A DNA stretch of 64,000 bases from Pseudonocardia sp. DSM 110487 (GTDB lineage Bacteria > Actinomycetota > Actinomycetes > Mycobacteriales > Pseudonocardiaceae). Of the stretch, positions 1 to 8,693 are shown piece after piece. The stretch is taken from contig NZ_CP080521.1 of the NCBI RefSeq assembly GCF_019468565.1, positions 1,612,001 to 1,676,000 of the forward strand. The letters are read 5' to 3'. The notes under the pieces are model-generated. The model worked only from the letters and a program-made list of their open reading frames with translations. It did not search any database and was not told the DNA's origin. A program made the position numbers and the translations under genes. The stretch's first letter is position 1. The number at the start of each line of letters is the position of its first letter.

Positions 1-608
1 TCGAGGCCCGCGATGAGCACCTCGGCGATCTGCGCCGACACCGGGATGCCGAGCGTGACGGCGGCGAAGAACGTCGCGACGCCGGTATCGGAGTCGATCA
101 CACGGAACAGGCCGAGCTGGAACGAGAACAGCTGGATGAGCAGCAGGCCGATGAGGAAGTTCGGCACCGACAGGAACAGCGACGGGAACGCCCGCAGCGC
201 CGGGCCGAGCGGGCGTGGCAGGTAGTGCACGCCGAACGCGATGGCGAAGGCGAACACCACCGCGACCGCCAGCGCCGCGCCCGCGAGGACGAGCGTCGAG
301 GGCAGCACCTCGACCAGGAGGCGCGACACCGGCAGGTTGGACCGCAGCGATACGCCGAGGTCACCGATCAGGAACCGCGTCAGCGAGTCCAACAGCTGGA
401 CGAGCACCGGCTGGTCGAGGCCGTAGTAGGCGACGATCCGCGCGATCTCCTCCTCGGTGAACCCGTTCTGCGGGTTGCGCAGGGTGTTGGTGACCGGGTC
501 GCCCGGCAGCACACTGATCACCACGAACGTGAACACGTAGGCGAGGAGGACCACGACGATCGCCTGCCCGGACCGCCGGAGCGCGTAGGTCGCGTAGCCG
601 GGGTTCAC
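1..608 (-). CDS. ABC transporter permease, DppB/OppB type (partial, 3' end outside window)
   Basis: Inner-membrane permease of a peptide/nickel-type ABC importer. Translation from the GTG at 608 begins VNPGYATYALRRSG, followed by a first hydrophobic helix, then the family's typical extracellular segment (LPGDPVTNTLRNPQNGF, then YYGLDQPVLVQ) and at least two further membrane spans (LVLAGAALAVAVVFAFAIAF; FPSLFLSVPNFLIGLLLIQ). About 202 residues are present; DppB proteins are usually 300-340 aa, so the coupling (EAA) loop and C-terminus lie beyond base 1. The GTG overlaps the stop of the upstream binding-protein gene by 4 nt (GTGA), indicating translational coupling. A second permease and the ATPases are expected off the window. 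Family call is firm; the substrate is not readable. Confidence 0.85.
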   Translation of the reverse strand, partial: MNPGYATYALRRSGQAIVVVLLAYVFTFVVISVLPGDPVTNTLRNPQNGFTEEEIARIVAYYGLDQPVLVQLLDSLTRFLIGDLGVSLRSNLPVSRLLVEVLPSTLVLAGAALAVAVVFAFAIAFGVHYLPRPLGPALRAFPSLFLSVPNFLIGLLLIQLFSFQLGLFRVIDSDTGVATFFAAVTLGIPVSAQIAEVLIAGL

Positions 609-2224
609 GAGATCCACGCCGTGTAGAAGTTGGCGTACGCGACACCGTTGTAGGAGATGCCCTGCACGCGCGGGGACTGCAGGTAGAGGCGCTGCGCGAT
701 CTGGGTCAGCGGCACGAAGTAGGCCTGCTCCAGCACGTAGCCCTGCAGCTCGTCGAGCAGCGCGTTGCGGGCGGCCGGGTCGCTTGCGCCCGCGACGCCC
801 GTGGCGAGCTCGACGAGCCGGGTGTCGCTCTGCTGGACGTTGAACCAGTCCTCGCCCTTGTTCGCATCGGTGAGCACGCCGCCGACCGTGCCGGCGTCGA
901 TGAAGCTGCGCGTGACCTCGTAGGCGGGCACGGCCGGGCTCTTGACCTTGACCCGCTCGCCGTAGGTGACGACGTCGAAGGTCTGGATGTCCACGTCGAA
1001 GCCGATGGTCCGCAGCTGCTGCGCGACGAGCTCGTCGATCGCTTCCGATGTGGCGAGGTAGGGGTTGGGGTGCAGCGTGATCGCGAGCTTCTCGCCGTTG
1101 CGGGTGCGGACGCCGTCCGGGCCCTTCGCCCAGCCCGACTGCTCGAGCAGCGACTCCGCCTGTGCGGGGTCGTAGGCGAAGGTCGCGCGGTGGTCGGTGG
1201 CGCCGGGCACGTTGCTCTGGATGAACGACTCGGCGGGCAGCCAGTCGTCGGCGTAGACGGTGGAGAGGATCTCGTCACGGTTGACGCCGCGCTGCAGCGC
1301 CTGGCGCACGCGGACGTCGTCGAAGGGCGCGACCTTCGTGTTGATCGCGTAGCCGTTGACGAACCCGAGGTAGCGGGGCGCGGCGACCGTGAAGCCCTGC
1401 GCCTTGAACGTCGCGAGCTCCTTCGGCGACGGGTTGTAGGCGACGTCGGCCTGGTTCGACACCACCGACGACGTCCGTACCTGCTGCTCGCTCACGACCT
1501 TGTAGGTGAGGGTCTCGATCCGGGCCGGGCCCTGGTGGCCGAGCGCGGCGGGCGCCCAGTTGTAGTCCGGCCGTTTGCGCAGGACGACGCTGTCGTCCTC
1601 CTTCCACGACTCCACGACGTACGGGCCGCTGCCGATGTCCTCGGAGAGATCGGCCTGCTGGTCCGGCGGCAGCGCAAGGCTCTTCGGGGAGATCAGGATC
1701 GAGCCGTGGTACCCGAGCGTCGGGATGAACCCGAGCGTCGGCGAGGTGAAGCGGACCCGCACGGTGGTGGCGTCGACGGCCTCGGCGCCCTCGTAGGTCT
1801 TCGGGAAGAGGCCGATCGGGTTGATGCCGCGCGCCGGGTCGCCTGCCGACCAGATGTCGAGGTTCGCGACGACGGCGGCGGCATCGAGCGGCGTGCCGTC
1901 GGAGAACGTCACGCCGCCGCGCAGGTGCAACGTGAACTCGGTGGCGTCCGCGTTCTGGTCCCAGCTCTCGGCGATCCAGGGCGACGGGGTGCCCTGCTCG
2001 TCGACGTAGACGAGCTTGTCGGTGACGTGACCCCAGATGTGGCCCTGGAAGCTGGAGATCGCGCTGTTGTTCGGGATCCAGGTGTCGCCGAGCGAGTCGA
2101 TGAGGAAGGTGAGGTCGCCGCCGTCCCGGGGCGGGCCGGACGTGCCGGACTGCGCGGCGCCACCGGCGCAGCCGGACGCGAGTAGGGCCGCGGCGACGAT
2201 GGCGAGCATGCGTGATGTCGTCAT
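605..2224 (-). CDS. ABC transporter substrate-binding lipoprotein, family 5 (peptide/opine type)
   Basis: Extracytoplasmic solute receptor of the importer whose permease follows immediately. The 539-aa product starts with a lipoprotein signal ending in LLASGC (Cys about residue 19), then the SBP_bac_5 fold: an N-terminal region with WIAESWDQNADATEFTLHLR, a middle region (GSGPYVVESWKEDDSVVLRK) and the family segment near residue 310 (FDDVRVRQALQRGVNRDEI). Length is normal for DppA/OppA-like receptors. The start is an ATG followed by a basic, then hydrophobic stretch. Family members bind di- or oligopeptides, nickel chelates, opines or glycosides; the specific ligand cannot be told from sequence alone. 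Confidence 0.9.
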   Translation of the reverse strand: MTTSRMLAIVAAALLASGCAGGAAQSGTSGPPRDGGDLTFLIDSLGDTWIPNNSAISSFQGHIWGHVTDKLVYVDEQGTPSPWIAESWDQNADATEFTLHLRGGVTFSDGTPLDAAAVVANLDIWSAGDPARGINPIGLFPKTYEGAEAVDATTVRVRFTSPTLGFIPTLGYHGSILISPKSLALPPDQQADLSEDIGSGPYVVESWKEDDSVVLRKRPDYNWAPAALGHQGPARIETLTYKVVSEQQVRTSSVVSNQADVAYNPSPKELATFKAQGFTVAAPRYLGFVNGYAINTKVAPFDDVRVRQALQRGVNRDEILSTVYADDWLPAESFIQSNVPGATDHRATFAYDPAQAESLLEQSGWAKGPDGVRTRNGEKLAITLHPNPYLATSEAIDELVAQQLRTIGFDVDIQTFDVVTYGERVKVKSPAVPAYEVTRSFIDAGTVGGVLTDANKGEDWFNVQQSDTRLVELATGVAGASDPAARNALLDELQGYVLEQAYFVPLTQIAQRLYLQSPRVQGISYNGVAYANFYTAWIS

Positions 2225-2376
2225 GGGGGCTCTCTGCTGAGGGGCGGGCCGACCGCGCGAGTGCGGACGGTCGGCTCGGAGAAGACGCTGCTCAGCAGGA
2301 GCGACAGAGACTGGAGTGCACCGTGCCGTGATCGATCACGCGACGCTGGGTGAGGCCGCCGGCGTGCGACGTCGCG

Positions 2377-2400
2377 CCGGCCGGGTGAAGACCCGGCCGG
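2377..2400. terminator. GC-rich hairpin, possible terminator
   Basis: A perfect 10-bp stem (CCGGCCGGGT / ACCCGGCCGG) with a GAAG loop lies in the 280-bp gap between the broken methyltransferase and the binding-protein gene. No T-run follows on either strand, as is common for actinomycete terminators. No gene was recognised in this gap (2225-2506). Confidence 0.45.
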
Positions 2401-2506
2401 GAGGGGGACGCCGTCCGCTGCACACGACGAGTGAAACCCACGAGTTGGGCGAGGTCCAGCGACGAATCGGCATCGGTGCCGATCGCGATTCGCGATCGAT
2501 GGGTGA

Positions 2507-3084
2507 TCAGGGCCGCGCTGGTGGGTAGGTCACGACGAGGCGGGTGTGGCGCTTCTCGATGACCACGCCTTCCGGGAGGGCGTCGTCCGGGGTGCCCGCC
2601 GGATGGACGGTGAGCCGCGGCAGCACGTCGCGGGCGGCATCCCACGCGTGGATGTGGCCGGTGATGACCCGCGCGAGCGCGGCGCCGGACGGGCCGAAGC
2701 CGATCGCACCCGGGCGGTGCACTCGGGATCGATGTCCATCGTGACCACCTGGCCGCCGGACCCCGTGAGCTCGGCGAGCAGAGCCGCGTTGTAGCCGGTG
2801 CCGGAGCCGATCTCCAGCACCCGATGGCCGGGCCGGACGTCGAGCTGGTCGAGCATCAACGCGACGATGCCCGGCGCGGACGCCGAGCTGAGCGGGATGC
2901 CCCGCGGATCGCGCTTCGTCACGACGGCGCTCCCTACCGCGTAGGCCTCCTCGAGCGGGACCTCGGGCACGAACAGGTGCCGGGGCACGGCGCGCAGCGC
3001 CTGCTGCACCGGCTCCCGCCATGCGCCGCCGGCCGCGCGGATCTTCCGGACGAGCGCCTCGTGCAGCTGGTCAGTGCCGGTCAT
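2507..3084 (-). pseudogene. Broken PCMT-like methyltransferase (FxLD-system type)
   Basis: The first ~120 codons read as a protein-L-isoaspartate methyltransferase-like domain, including the PRHLFVP segment and the SAM-binding motif VLEIGSGTGYNAALL, up to VVTMDIDPE. Homology then jumps, with a frame change near 2715, to what I recognise as the C-terminal part of FxLD-system methyltransferases (GFGPSGAALARVITGHI, then HPAGTPDDALPEGVVIEKRH, ending VVTYPPARP). Intact members are near 400 aa; here only about 190 codons remain, so roughly 600 bp of the middle appears deleted and the reading frame is lost. FxLD methyltransferases accompany small ribosomal-peptide precursors; none is visible nearby. 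The family name is from memory and should be checked; loss of the core is visible directly. Confidence 0.7.
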
Positions 3085-3108
3085 CGGTCGATGATGGCGC
3101 AGGAGGGC

Positions 3109-3176
3109 CTGATGATCGGTGTTTCGGCGCGTTCCCGTGTCGTTTTCGCCCGTTTCGCGCCGAAGCCTTGATCATG
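3109..3176. repeat. Dispersed 68-bp palindromic repeat, copy A
   Basis: This intergenic segment is about 87% identical, with one indel, to 48652-48720. It is itself an imperfect inverted repeat: TTCGGCGCG and CGCGCCGAA are opposed, and the outer ends carry TGATC and TTGATCA. It lies in the divergent gap between the methyltransferase remnant and the TetR gene. It may be a structured transcript end or a REP-like element. Confidence 0.7.
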
Positions 3177-3362
3177 CCCCGTATCCGGCCCGACCCAAAG
3201 CCGGGAAACGAATGTGGCCGCCTCATTTGCTACTCAGAGCTGCCGCCCGACTCCCTCGCGTCCACCATCGAGGACCAGGTCGGCGCACGGAGTCCCCTGT
3301 TGTAACGTCTGCGCAATTCGATGGCGGCACGGGCAGGCCGAACGACCGGGAGACTGTGGATC

Positions 3363-4034
3363 GTGGACGATCGGCCGGCCGACCCGCGGGCCCGGGCCGC
3401 TCTGACCAAGCGGATCCGCACCCGCGCCGCGCTGATCGCGGCGGCCGACTCGGCCTTCAGCCGCCGCGGTTGGGCGGCGACCCGCATCGAGGACATCGCC
3501 GACGCCGCGGGCGTCAGCCCCGCCACGGCGTACAACCACTTCCCGACCAAACACGCCCTGCTCGGCACCGTGTACGAACCCCACGTCCGCGGGCTCATCC
3601 GCCAGGCCGAGCAGGACATCGCCGCCGGGCGGTCCGTCGTGGAGGCCCTCGTCGACCAGGTCAACGCGCTGGCTCGCCTGAGCTGGTACCACCGCGGCCT
3701 GACGGCGTCGTTCACCGCTGCGGTGTTCGACTACACGATCCGCACCGGGAGGGGGCCTGATCCCGACGACGAGGCGGACCCGCGGATCCTCGCTCCTCTC
3801 AACGTGCCGTTCCTGCTGCTCATCGAGCGCGGGCAGGCCACCGGCGAGCTGCGCCCCCACCCGCCTGCGGCCGAGATCAGCGGCATGGTCGTCAACCTGC
3901 TGCTCGTGCGGAGCATCAACCGTGGCGAGGAGCCACCGGCCGTCACCGCCGACCTGATGCTCACACTGCTCTTCGGCGCGCTCCGCCCCGAGCTCGTCGT
4001 CGCCCGCGACGGCGACGGGGCCCCGTGGGGGTGA
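3363..4034 (+). CDS. TetR/AcrR-family transcriptional regulator
   Basis: DNA-binding repressor of about 223 aa. Residues ~15-65 form the TetR helix-turn-helix (RTRAALIAAADSAFSRRGW, then IEDIADAAGVSPATAYNHFP, the family recognition helix signature); the rest is a helical ligand-binding domain with no clear subfamily. The GTG at 3363 is preceded by GGGAG at 10 nt; an in-frame ATG at 3321 would add 14 residues but has no ribosome site. It is convergent with the GH13 gene (3-bp gap) and has no obvious operon partner, so its target is unknown; the neighbouring methyltransferase remnant or the GH13 operon are candidates. Confidence 0.85.
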   Translation: MDDRPADPRARAALTKRIRTRAALIAAADSAFSRRGWAATRIEDIADAAGVSPATAYNHFPTKHALLGTVYEPHVRGLIRQAEQDIAAGRSVVEALVDQVNALARLSWYHRGLTASFTAAVFDYTIRTGRGPDPDDEADPRILAPLNVPFLLLIERGQATGELRPHPPAAEISGMVVNLLLVRSINRGEEPPAVTADLMLTLLFGALRPELVVARDGDGAPWG

Positions 4035-4037
4035 GGA

Positions 4038-6236
4038 CTATGCGGACTCCCACTTGTAGAGGAAGCCGCTGCTGCTGGGCAGGTCGAACGGGCTGAACCG
4101 GCCGTCGTCGCTGTGCAGTGCGGCCGGGTCGGCCGTCGAGTTGGTGCCCACCGGCGGGACGTCCTCGACGCGGTCGAGGTCGGCGAGCTTGACCCAGCTG
4201 CCGGCGAGGCCGAGCTCGACGTCGACCCGCACCGGGAATGGTTCGAAGTTGAGCAGCACGACCATGGTGTCGTGGGCGGACCGGCCGGGGCGCAGCCGCC
4301 AGCCGAGCACCTTTCGCTCGCCGCCGTGCGCCCCGTCCATCCACGGACCCAGGACCCAGGTGAACCGACCGTCCCCGGCCGGGTCGCCGCCGGCGATGCG
4401 CAGGCCGGGGTAGCGGCGGCGCAGGTGGATGAGGCGGCGGGCCCAGCGGTGGAAACCGTTGCTCTCCGGACCGTCGGCCGGCCACGGGAAGCTCACGGTG
4501 TTGCGGTCCCGCTCCACGTTGAACTCCTGGCCCATGTAGATCATGGGGATGCCGAGCGCGGCGACGGTGGCGAAGAGACCCAGCCGCCCTTTCCGATCCT
4601 TCGTGGCGGGGTGGTCGGTCGCCGGGTTGCGGCCGACCTCGTAGGGGACGCTGGTCTCGTCGTGGCACTCGACGTAGTTGACGGTGTTGTTGGTGTGCGC
4701 CGCGAACGCCGACCGTGAGAAGTAGAAGATGTCGCCGAGCCGGTCGGTTGTGAAGAAGCCGCTGTTGTCGAACACGCCTTCCCGCAGCAGCGCCTTCATC
4801 TTGTCGTGGAACTGGTCCGCCCACTGCGAGTAGCCGTCGTAGCCGGAGCGGTTGAGGTAGCTCTCGTTGGGCAGGTGCTCCGCGACCAGCACGACCTCGG
4901 GCCGGAAGCGGGTGAGCTCGTCGGCCAGCCGCGGCAGGAAGTCGTGATCGACATTGCGCGTGGAGTCGAAGCGGAACCCGTCGACGTGGTACTCCGTCAT
5001 GAACATCTTGCGGGTGTCGATCAGGAGGTTCTGCACGTCGCGTTTCTCGGTGGCGACGCGATTGCCCCACATCGTGCTGCCGTTGAAATACAGGCCGCCG
5101 TCGGCCGAACCCTCCTCCCACGGGCTCTCGAGAATCGCCTGCCACAATGGGTTCGGGTCGTTGTTGGTGTGGTTGAAGACCTGGTCCAGCACGACGGCCA
5201 TACCGCGCTCGTGCGCCGCGTTCACCAGCTCGCGCAGGTCGTCGGGGGTGCCGAAGTCCCGCTCGATCGCCGAGAACACCGATGTGCTGTAGCCGAGGGC
5301 GCCGGGACCCTGCTCGCCAGGGAACTCGGAGAGCGGCATGAGGGACAGCGCGTTGACCCCTAGCTCGTCGAAGTAGCCCTCCCTGATCCGCTGGGTGATC
5401 CCGGCGAACCGGCCCGGCTGCTTGATCCCGGCGTCGCCCTCCGTGAAGCCGTACACGCTCAGCTCGTAGAGGATCAGATCTGCCCGGTCGGGCGTCCGGA
5501 AGGCGTGGTCGGTCCACGCGTAGGTGCTCGGGTCGACGACGACAGCTGTGTCGTCGTCGAAGCTGAGGCCGAGCCTGCGGGCGAACGGGTCGGTGCACTG
5601 ACGCCGGAACCGGCCCGCCCCGTCGCGGGGCACCCCGCCGTGCACGAAGTACGCGTACTCGTCCCCGGCCCTTGCCTCCGGCACCACCCCGAGCCACAGG
5701 TTGGGGACGCCGAAGTAGCCGCGGTACAGCGCGAGCTCGCGGCCGGGTTCCCGCCAGTCGTCGAAGGAACCGCGCACGAACACCCGAGCGGCGTTGGGCT
5801 GGTAGAGGCCGAACAGCACTCCACCGTCGCGGAGCACGGTGGCCCCGAGACCAGAACGGCCGTCGGTGTCCGGCAGGTAGCTCCTGTCGACCAGCTCGAT
5901 CGTCGAGAGGAAATCGGCCGCCGACCCGGCCTCGGGCTCGCGGGGCTCGACATCGAAGACGAACGCCTTGTCCGCCCGGCACCAGATCTCGCCCACCGCG
6001 GGGACGACCCGGTAGGAGCGGAGCAACCCGGCGTCCTCCCACGCGGGCTCGGCGCCCCCATCGGCGAACACGAACCGGAAGTCGGGTCGCGTCAGCTCGG
6101 GTGTGAAGACCGGGCCGAAGGCGTCCTCACCGGACGGTACGACATGGTCGGGCTCGGCCGATCCGGCGTACCGCACCCAGAGGTGCGGGGCGGCGAACGA
6201 CGATGCGTTGTCGTAGTGGATCGTGAGGCTCGGCAT
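4038..6236 (-). CDS. Glycoside hydrolase family 13 (alpha-amylase / branching-enzyme-like)
   Basis: 732-aa alpha-glucan-active enzyme without a signal peptide, so probably cytoplasmic. The four GH13 regions are present: DQVFNHTN near residue 349, GFRFDSTRNVDHD with the nucleophile Asp near 419, VLVAEHLPNE with the acid/base Glu near 450, and NYVECHDET with the transition-state-stabilising Asp near 523. An N-terminal beta-rich part and a segment resembling CBM48 (GVLFGLYQPNAARVFVRGSF) precede the barrel, as in branching enzymes and trehalohydrolases. The gene starts 8 nt after the SGNH hydrolase stop, so the two form an operon. Exact specificity (hydrolysis, branching or transglycosylation) is not determinable here. 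Confidence 0.85.
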   Translation of the reverse strand: MPSLTIHYDNASSFAAPHLWVRYAGSAEPDHVVPSGEDAFGPVFTPELTRPDFRFVFADGGAEPAWEDAGLLRSYRVVPAVGEIWCRADKAFVFDVEPREPEAGSAADFLSTIELVDRSYLPDTDGRSGLGATVLRDGGVLFGLYQPNAARVFVRGSFDDWREPGRELALYRGYFGVPNLWLGVVPEARAGDEYAYFVHGGVPRDGAGRFRRQCTDPFARRLGLSFDDDTAVVVDPSTYAWTDHAFRTPDRADLILYELSVYGFTEGDAGIKQPGRFAGITQRIREGYFDELGVNALSLMPLSEFPGEQGPGALGYSTSVFSAIERDFGTPDDLRELVNAAHERGMAVVLDQVFNHTNNDPNPLWQAILESPWEEGSADGGLYFNGSTMWGNRVATEKRDVQNLLIDTRKMFMTEYHVDGFRFDSTRNVDHDFLPRLADELTRFRPEVVLVAEHLPNESYLNRSGYDGYSQWADQFHDKMKALLREGVFDNSGFFTTDRLGDIFYFSRSAFAAHTNNTVNYVECHDETSVPYEVGRNPATDHPATKDRKGRLGLFATVAALGIPMIYMGQEFNVERDRNTVSFPWPADGPESNGFHRWARRLIHLRRRYPGLRIAGGDPAGDGRFTWVLGPWMDGAHGGERKVLGWRLRPGRSAHDTMVVLLNFEPFPVRVDVELGLAGSWVKLADLDRVEDVPPVGTNSTADPAALHSDDGRFSPFDLPSSSGFLYKWESA

Positions 6237-6243
6237 GGGGGCA

Positions 6244-7788
6244 CTAGTGTCCCCCGCCGCGCGAGACGAGGCGGGCGAGGAAGGGCGTCGCGATGTCGAA
6301 CGCCGTCGCCATCAGCGCGGGTGGGTTCTGGTTGAGCGTGTCCTCGCGCCGTAGCGCGGCGAAGTCGACGTGCTCGGCCGCGACACCCGCGGTCGCGAGC
6401 ACCGCGACCAGCTCGTCCGCGACGATCCCGTAGCCACTGGTCGTCGGGTGGACCCCGTCCAGCCCGAAGAGGCCGCCCTGCAGCCTGCCGGTCCGGTCCG
6501 AGCGGAAGAAGCGGGTGTCGAGGTCCGCGAGCTCCGCCGGGAGCCGCTGGGCCTGCCACGCATTGCGAGCACGGGCCTCGGCGTCGGTGACGAACCGGCG
6601 GTACGCGAGACCGTCGAGCACCCCGCACAGGTCGAAGAGGAACCAGTCCCTTCCGTGGCCGCGGGCATGGCGAACGGCGTCGGCGATGGTGCCGTTGTAC
6701 TGGTCGATCGCCGAGTCGACGGCGCGCGCCTGCTGGTGGGTGAGGTGGCGGTGCTTGGTGGGGTCGAAGCTCGCCTCGTTGATCCACGGGTCGGTGTAGA
6801 AGGGGAAGTACCGCGAGCCGGGCCGCCACTTCTCGCCGGGTGCCTGCGGGTTCACGCCCTTGGCGATCGGCGCGATCGTCAGGTGCGGCACGGTGGCGAA
6901 CACGACGCGCCGCGTGCCGATCGCCTCGGCCGCCCGCACCAGCTCGGCGAACTCCGCGGCGAAGTGGCTCGGCCGCCACACGTTGTAGCTGCCCTTGCGG
7001 TCCAGGTCGTCGAAGCCGTCGCCGCTCCACAGGACCTTCTTGTCGACCACGGCGCGGAGCGCGTTGTTCGAGCCCAGCACGGCGACGAGCGTGTCGATTC
7101 CACCGTTGCGCCCGTGCCACGCGGCGGCCTCGATCTGGGTCGCGGCGACGCCGAAGGGCGCGAGCACGGACCAGGCCGCGATGTCGTTGTCGTTCGACGG
7201 CACCGCGCCGAGCAGGTCGTCGTGCGCCGGGTTGGACGCGATCCGCGCGGCCGCGCGGCCGCCCGTGTACGACAGGCTGTCGCGCAGGTCCCAGCCGTAG
7301 ATGCCCAGATTGTCGTAGCGCAGATCGGTGCGCGGCGGCCCGCTGCCGTCGCCGCGCTCCCAGTAGTCCTCGTTCTGATCGGCCAGCCGCTGCAGGGCGA
7401 ACGGCAATGACAGCGCCTCGATCGCGCTGATGCGGTCGCCGAACTCCTCCTGCAGCCTCCGCAGCAGCCCTTCGATGTTGAACGGTAGGCCGCCGAGCGG
7501 GCCACCGTATGCGGGCACCTGGAACGGGACGTCGAGGCACCGGGCGAGGACGGCGGGCCACGAGAGGTCGGTTCGCGACACGGCCCCGCTGGTCAGGCCG
7601 TGGGTCAGGGAGTCGCCGACCGTGACGAGCCGGTGGACGGGGTCGGTGGGCGGCGCCGGGACATCCGGGTCGCGCGGGCCGAGCGGGACTCCGAGCGTCG
7701 GGTCATCGATGCGCGGTGGCAGCACATCGGTCACCACGACCTCGGGCGGCGTGTTCGGGTCCAGGTACTCCGGTGGCAGCGCGGCCAT
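6244..7788 (-). CDS. SGNH/GDSL-family hydrolase
   Basis: 514-aa esterase/lipase-like protein. The block I nucleophile motif VTVGDSLTHG is near residue 59, the block III Asn lies in VLGSNNALRAV near residue 239, and the catalytic Asp/His pair is in LDGVHPTTSGYG near residue 448. It is longer than typical 200-250-aa SGNH enzymes, with a large insert between blocks I and III. No signal peptide is evident: the N-terminus is acidic and proline-rich. It lies between an amidohydrolase and a GH13 enzyme on the same strand, suggesting joint action on an acylated or glycosylated compound; this is inference. Confidence 0.8.
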   Translation of the reverse strand: MAALPPEYLDPNTPPEVVVTDVLPPRIDDPTLGVPLGPRDPDVPAPPTDPVHRLVTVGDSLTHGLTSGAVSRTDLSWPAVLARCLDVPFQVPAYGGPLGGLPFNIEGLLRRLQEEFGDRISAIEALSLPFALQRLADQNEDYWERGDGSGPPRTDLRYDNLGIYGWDLRDSLSYTGGRAAARIASNPAHDDLLGAVPSNDNDIAAWSVLAPFGVAATQIEAAAWHGRNGGIDTLVAVLGSNNALRAVVDKKVLWSGDGFDDLDRKGSYNVWRPSHFAAEFAELVRAAEAIGTRRVVFATVPHLTIAPIAKGVNPQAPGEKWRPGSRYFPFYTDPWINEASFDPTKHRHLTHQQARAVDSAIDQYNGTIADAVRHARGHGRDWFLFDLCGVLDGLAYRRFVTDAEARARNAWQAQRLPAELADLDTRFFRSDRTGRLQGGLFGLDGVHPTTSGYGIVADELVAVLATAGVAAEHVDFAALRREDTLNQNPPALMATAFDIATPFLARLVSRGGGH

Positions 7789-7872
7789 GTGCCCTCCTCG
7801 CGATCGCCCGCCCGTCCATCCTGGTCCGGCGGTGGAGGAGGCGCGACCGCCGCGCGCTGATACCCGCCGCAG

Positions 7873-8637
7873 TCAGGTCCAGCCCAGTAGCCGCGCCGCG
7901 TTGCCGTCCACGAGGTCGGCCGCGGGCCCCAGTACGTCGACGGCCCACTCGACGAGGTCCGGGTAGCTCGTGGCGCCTTCGTGCTGGGTGAACGGCCAGT
8001 CGCTGCCCCAGAGAACGCGCCGTCCGCCGGTGGCGTCCAGGATCCGGGCGGCGGTGTCGGCCGCCCAGCCGTCCGGGGTGCGGTAGGGCGCCGATGCCTT
8101 GACCCAGACGTGATCGAGGCGGGCCAGCGCGACGACGTGGGACTGGGCCAGCGGGTCTGCTGCCCGGCCGAGGTGGTCGAGGACGACGGTGCCCGGCCAC
8201 CGCTCGAGGCCGGGCCGGAGATCCGCCCACTGCTCGCCAGTGGCGTGCACCTCGAGGTGCCACCCCAGCTCAGCCATCACCCGCGCAAGGTCCCGCCACC
8301 GGGAGAGGTCGGGGGTGGGGAGGCCTGCCAGGTTGAGTCGAACGCCGCGGACCCCTGCGTCGTGCCATGCCCCGTAGTGGGCGAGGGCGACGCCGGGGTC
8401 GAGGAGCGACGCGACGCCGCGCAGCCGATCGGGGTGCCGCGCGAGGCATTCCAGCAGGTAGGCGTGGTCGTCGGCGAGGAAGCTCGGCTGCACGAGCAGC
8501 GCGCGCGCCACGCCTGCGGCGTCGAGCACGGAGAGCAGGTCGTCGAGCGGCGCTGCTGTGGCCGGGGTGTAGCGGCGGGCGGGTGCCATGGCCAGTCCCG
8601 CGGCGAAGGCGTGGACGTGCGTGTCGACCAGCGGCAT
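7873..8637 (-). CDS. Amidohydrolase-2 family TIM-barrel hydrolase
   Basis: 254-aa metal-dependent hydrolase of the amidohydrolase-2 family, which includes 2-pyrone-4,6-dicarboxylate lactonase and related lactonases/decarboxylases. The first metal motif is THVHAF (His7, His9); VLDHLGRAADP and the C-terminal LWGSDWPFTQHEG with the conserved Asp are also present. It is the first gene of the minus-strand operon running to the SGNH and GH13 genes, and is divergent from a GntR gene whose predicted operator lies in the 56-bp shared promoter. Substrate unknown; a lactone or cyclic carboxylate would agree with the dicarboxylate-type carrier on the other side. Confidence 0.85.
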   Translation of the reverse strand: MPLVDTHVHAFAAGLAMAPARRYTPATAAPLDDLLSVLDAAGVARALLVQPSFLADDHAYLLECLARHPDRLRGVASLLDPGVALAHYGAWHDAGVRGVRLNLAGLPTPDLSRWRDLARVMAELGWHLEVHATGEQWADLRPGLERWPGTVVLDHLGRAADPLAQSHVVALARLDHVWVKASAPYRTPDGWAADTAARILDATGGRRVLWGSDWPFTQHEGATSYPDLVEWAVDVLGPAADLVDGNAARLLGWT

Positions 8638-8650
8638 GCGCGAATCCTAC

Positions 8651-8674
8651 AGACCTCTAGACCTTTATAGGTCT
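8651..8674. promoter_or_regulatory. Predicted GntR operator
   Basis: An inverted repeat AGACC-TTTATA-GGTCT (8659-8674) preceded by a direct half-site AGACCT at 8651 sits in the short divergent promoter. The GGTCT/AGACC half-site is typical for HutC-type GntR regulators, and the adjacent GntR gene is its likely reader, controlling both directions. Confidence 0.6.
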
Positions 8675-8693
8675 TCCTGTCAGACTCCCTTGC

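Noticed and set aside
1070..2185. 371-codon plus-strand frame opposite the binding-protein gene
   Set aside because: Arg/Val/Glu-rich mirror of a high-GC coding strand, no domain; the minus strand has an intact lipoprotein.
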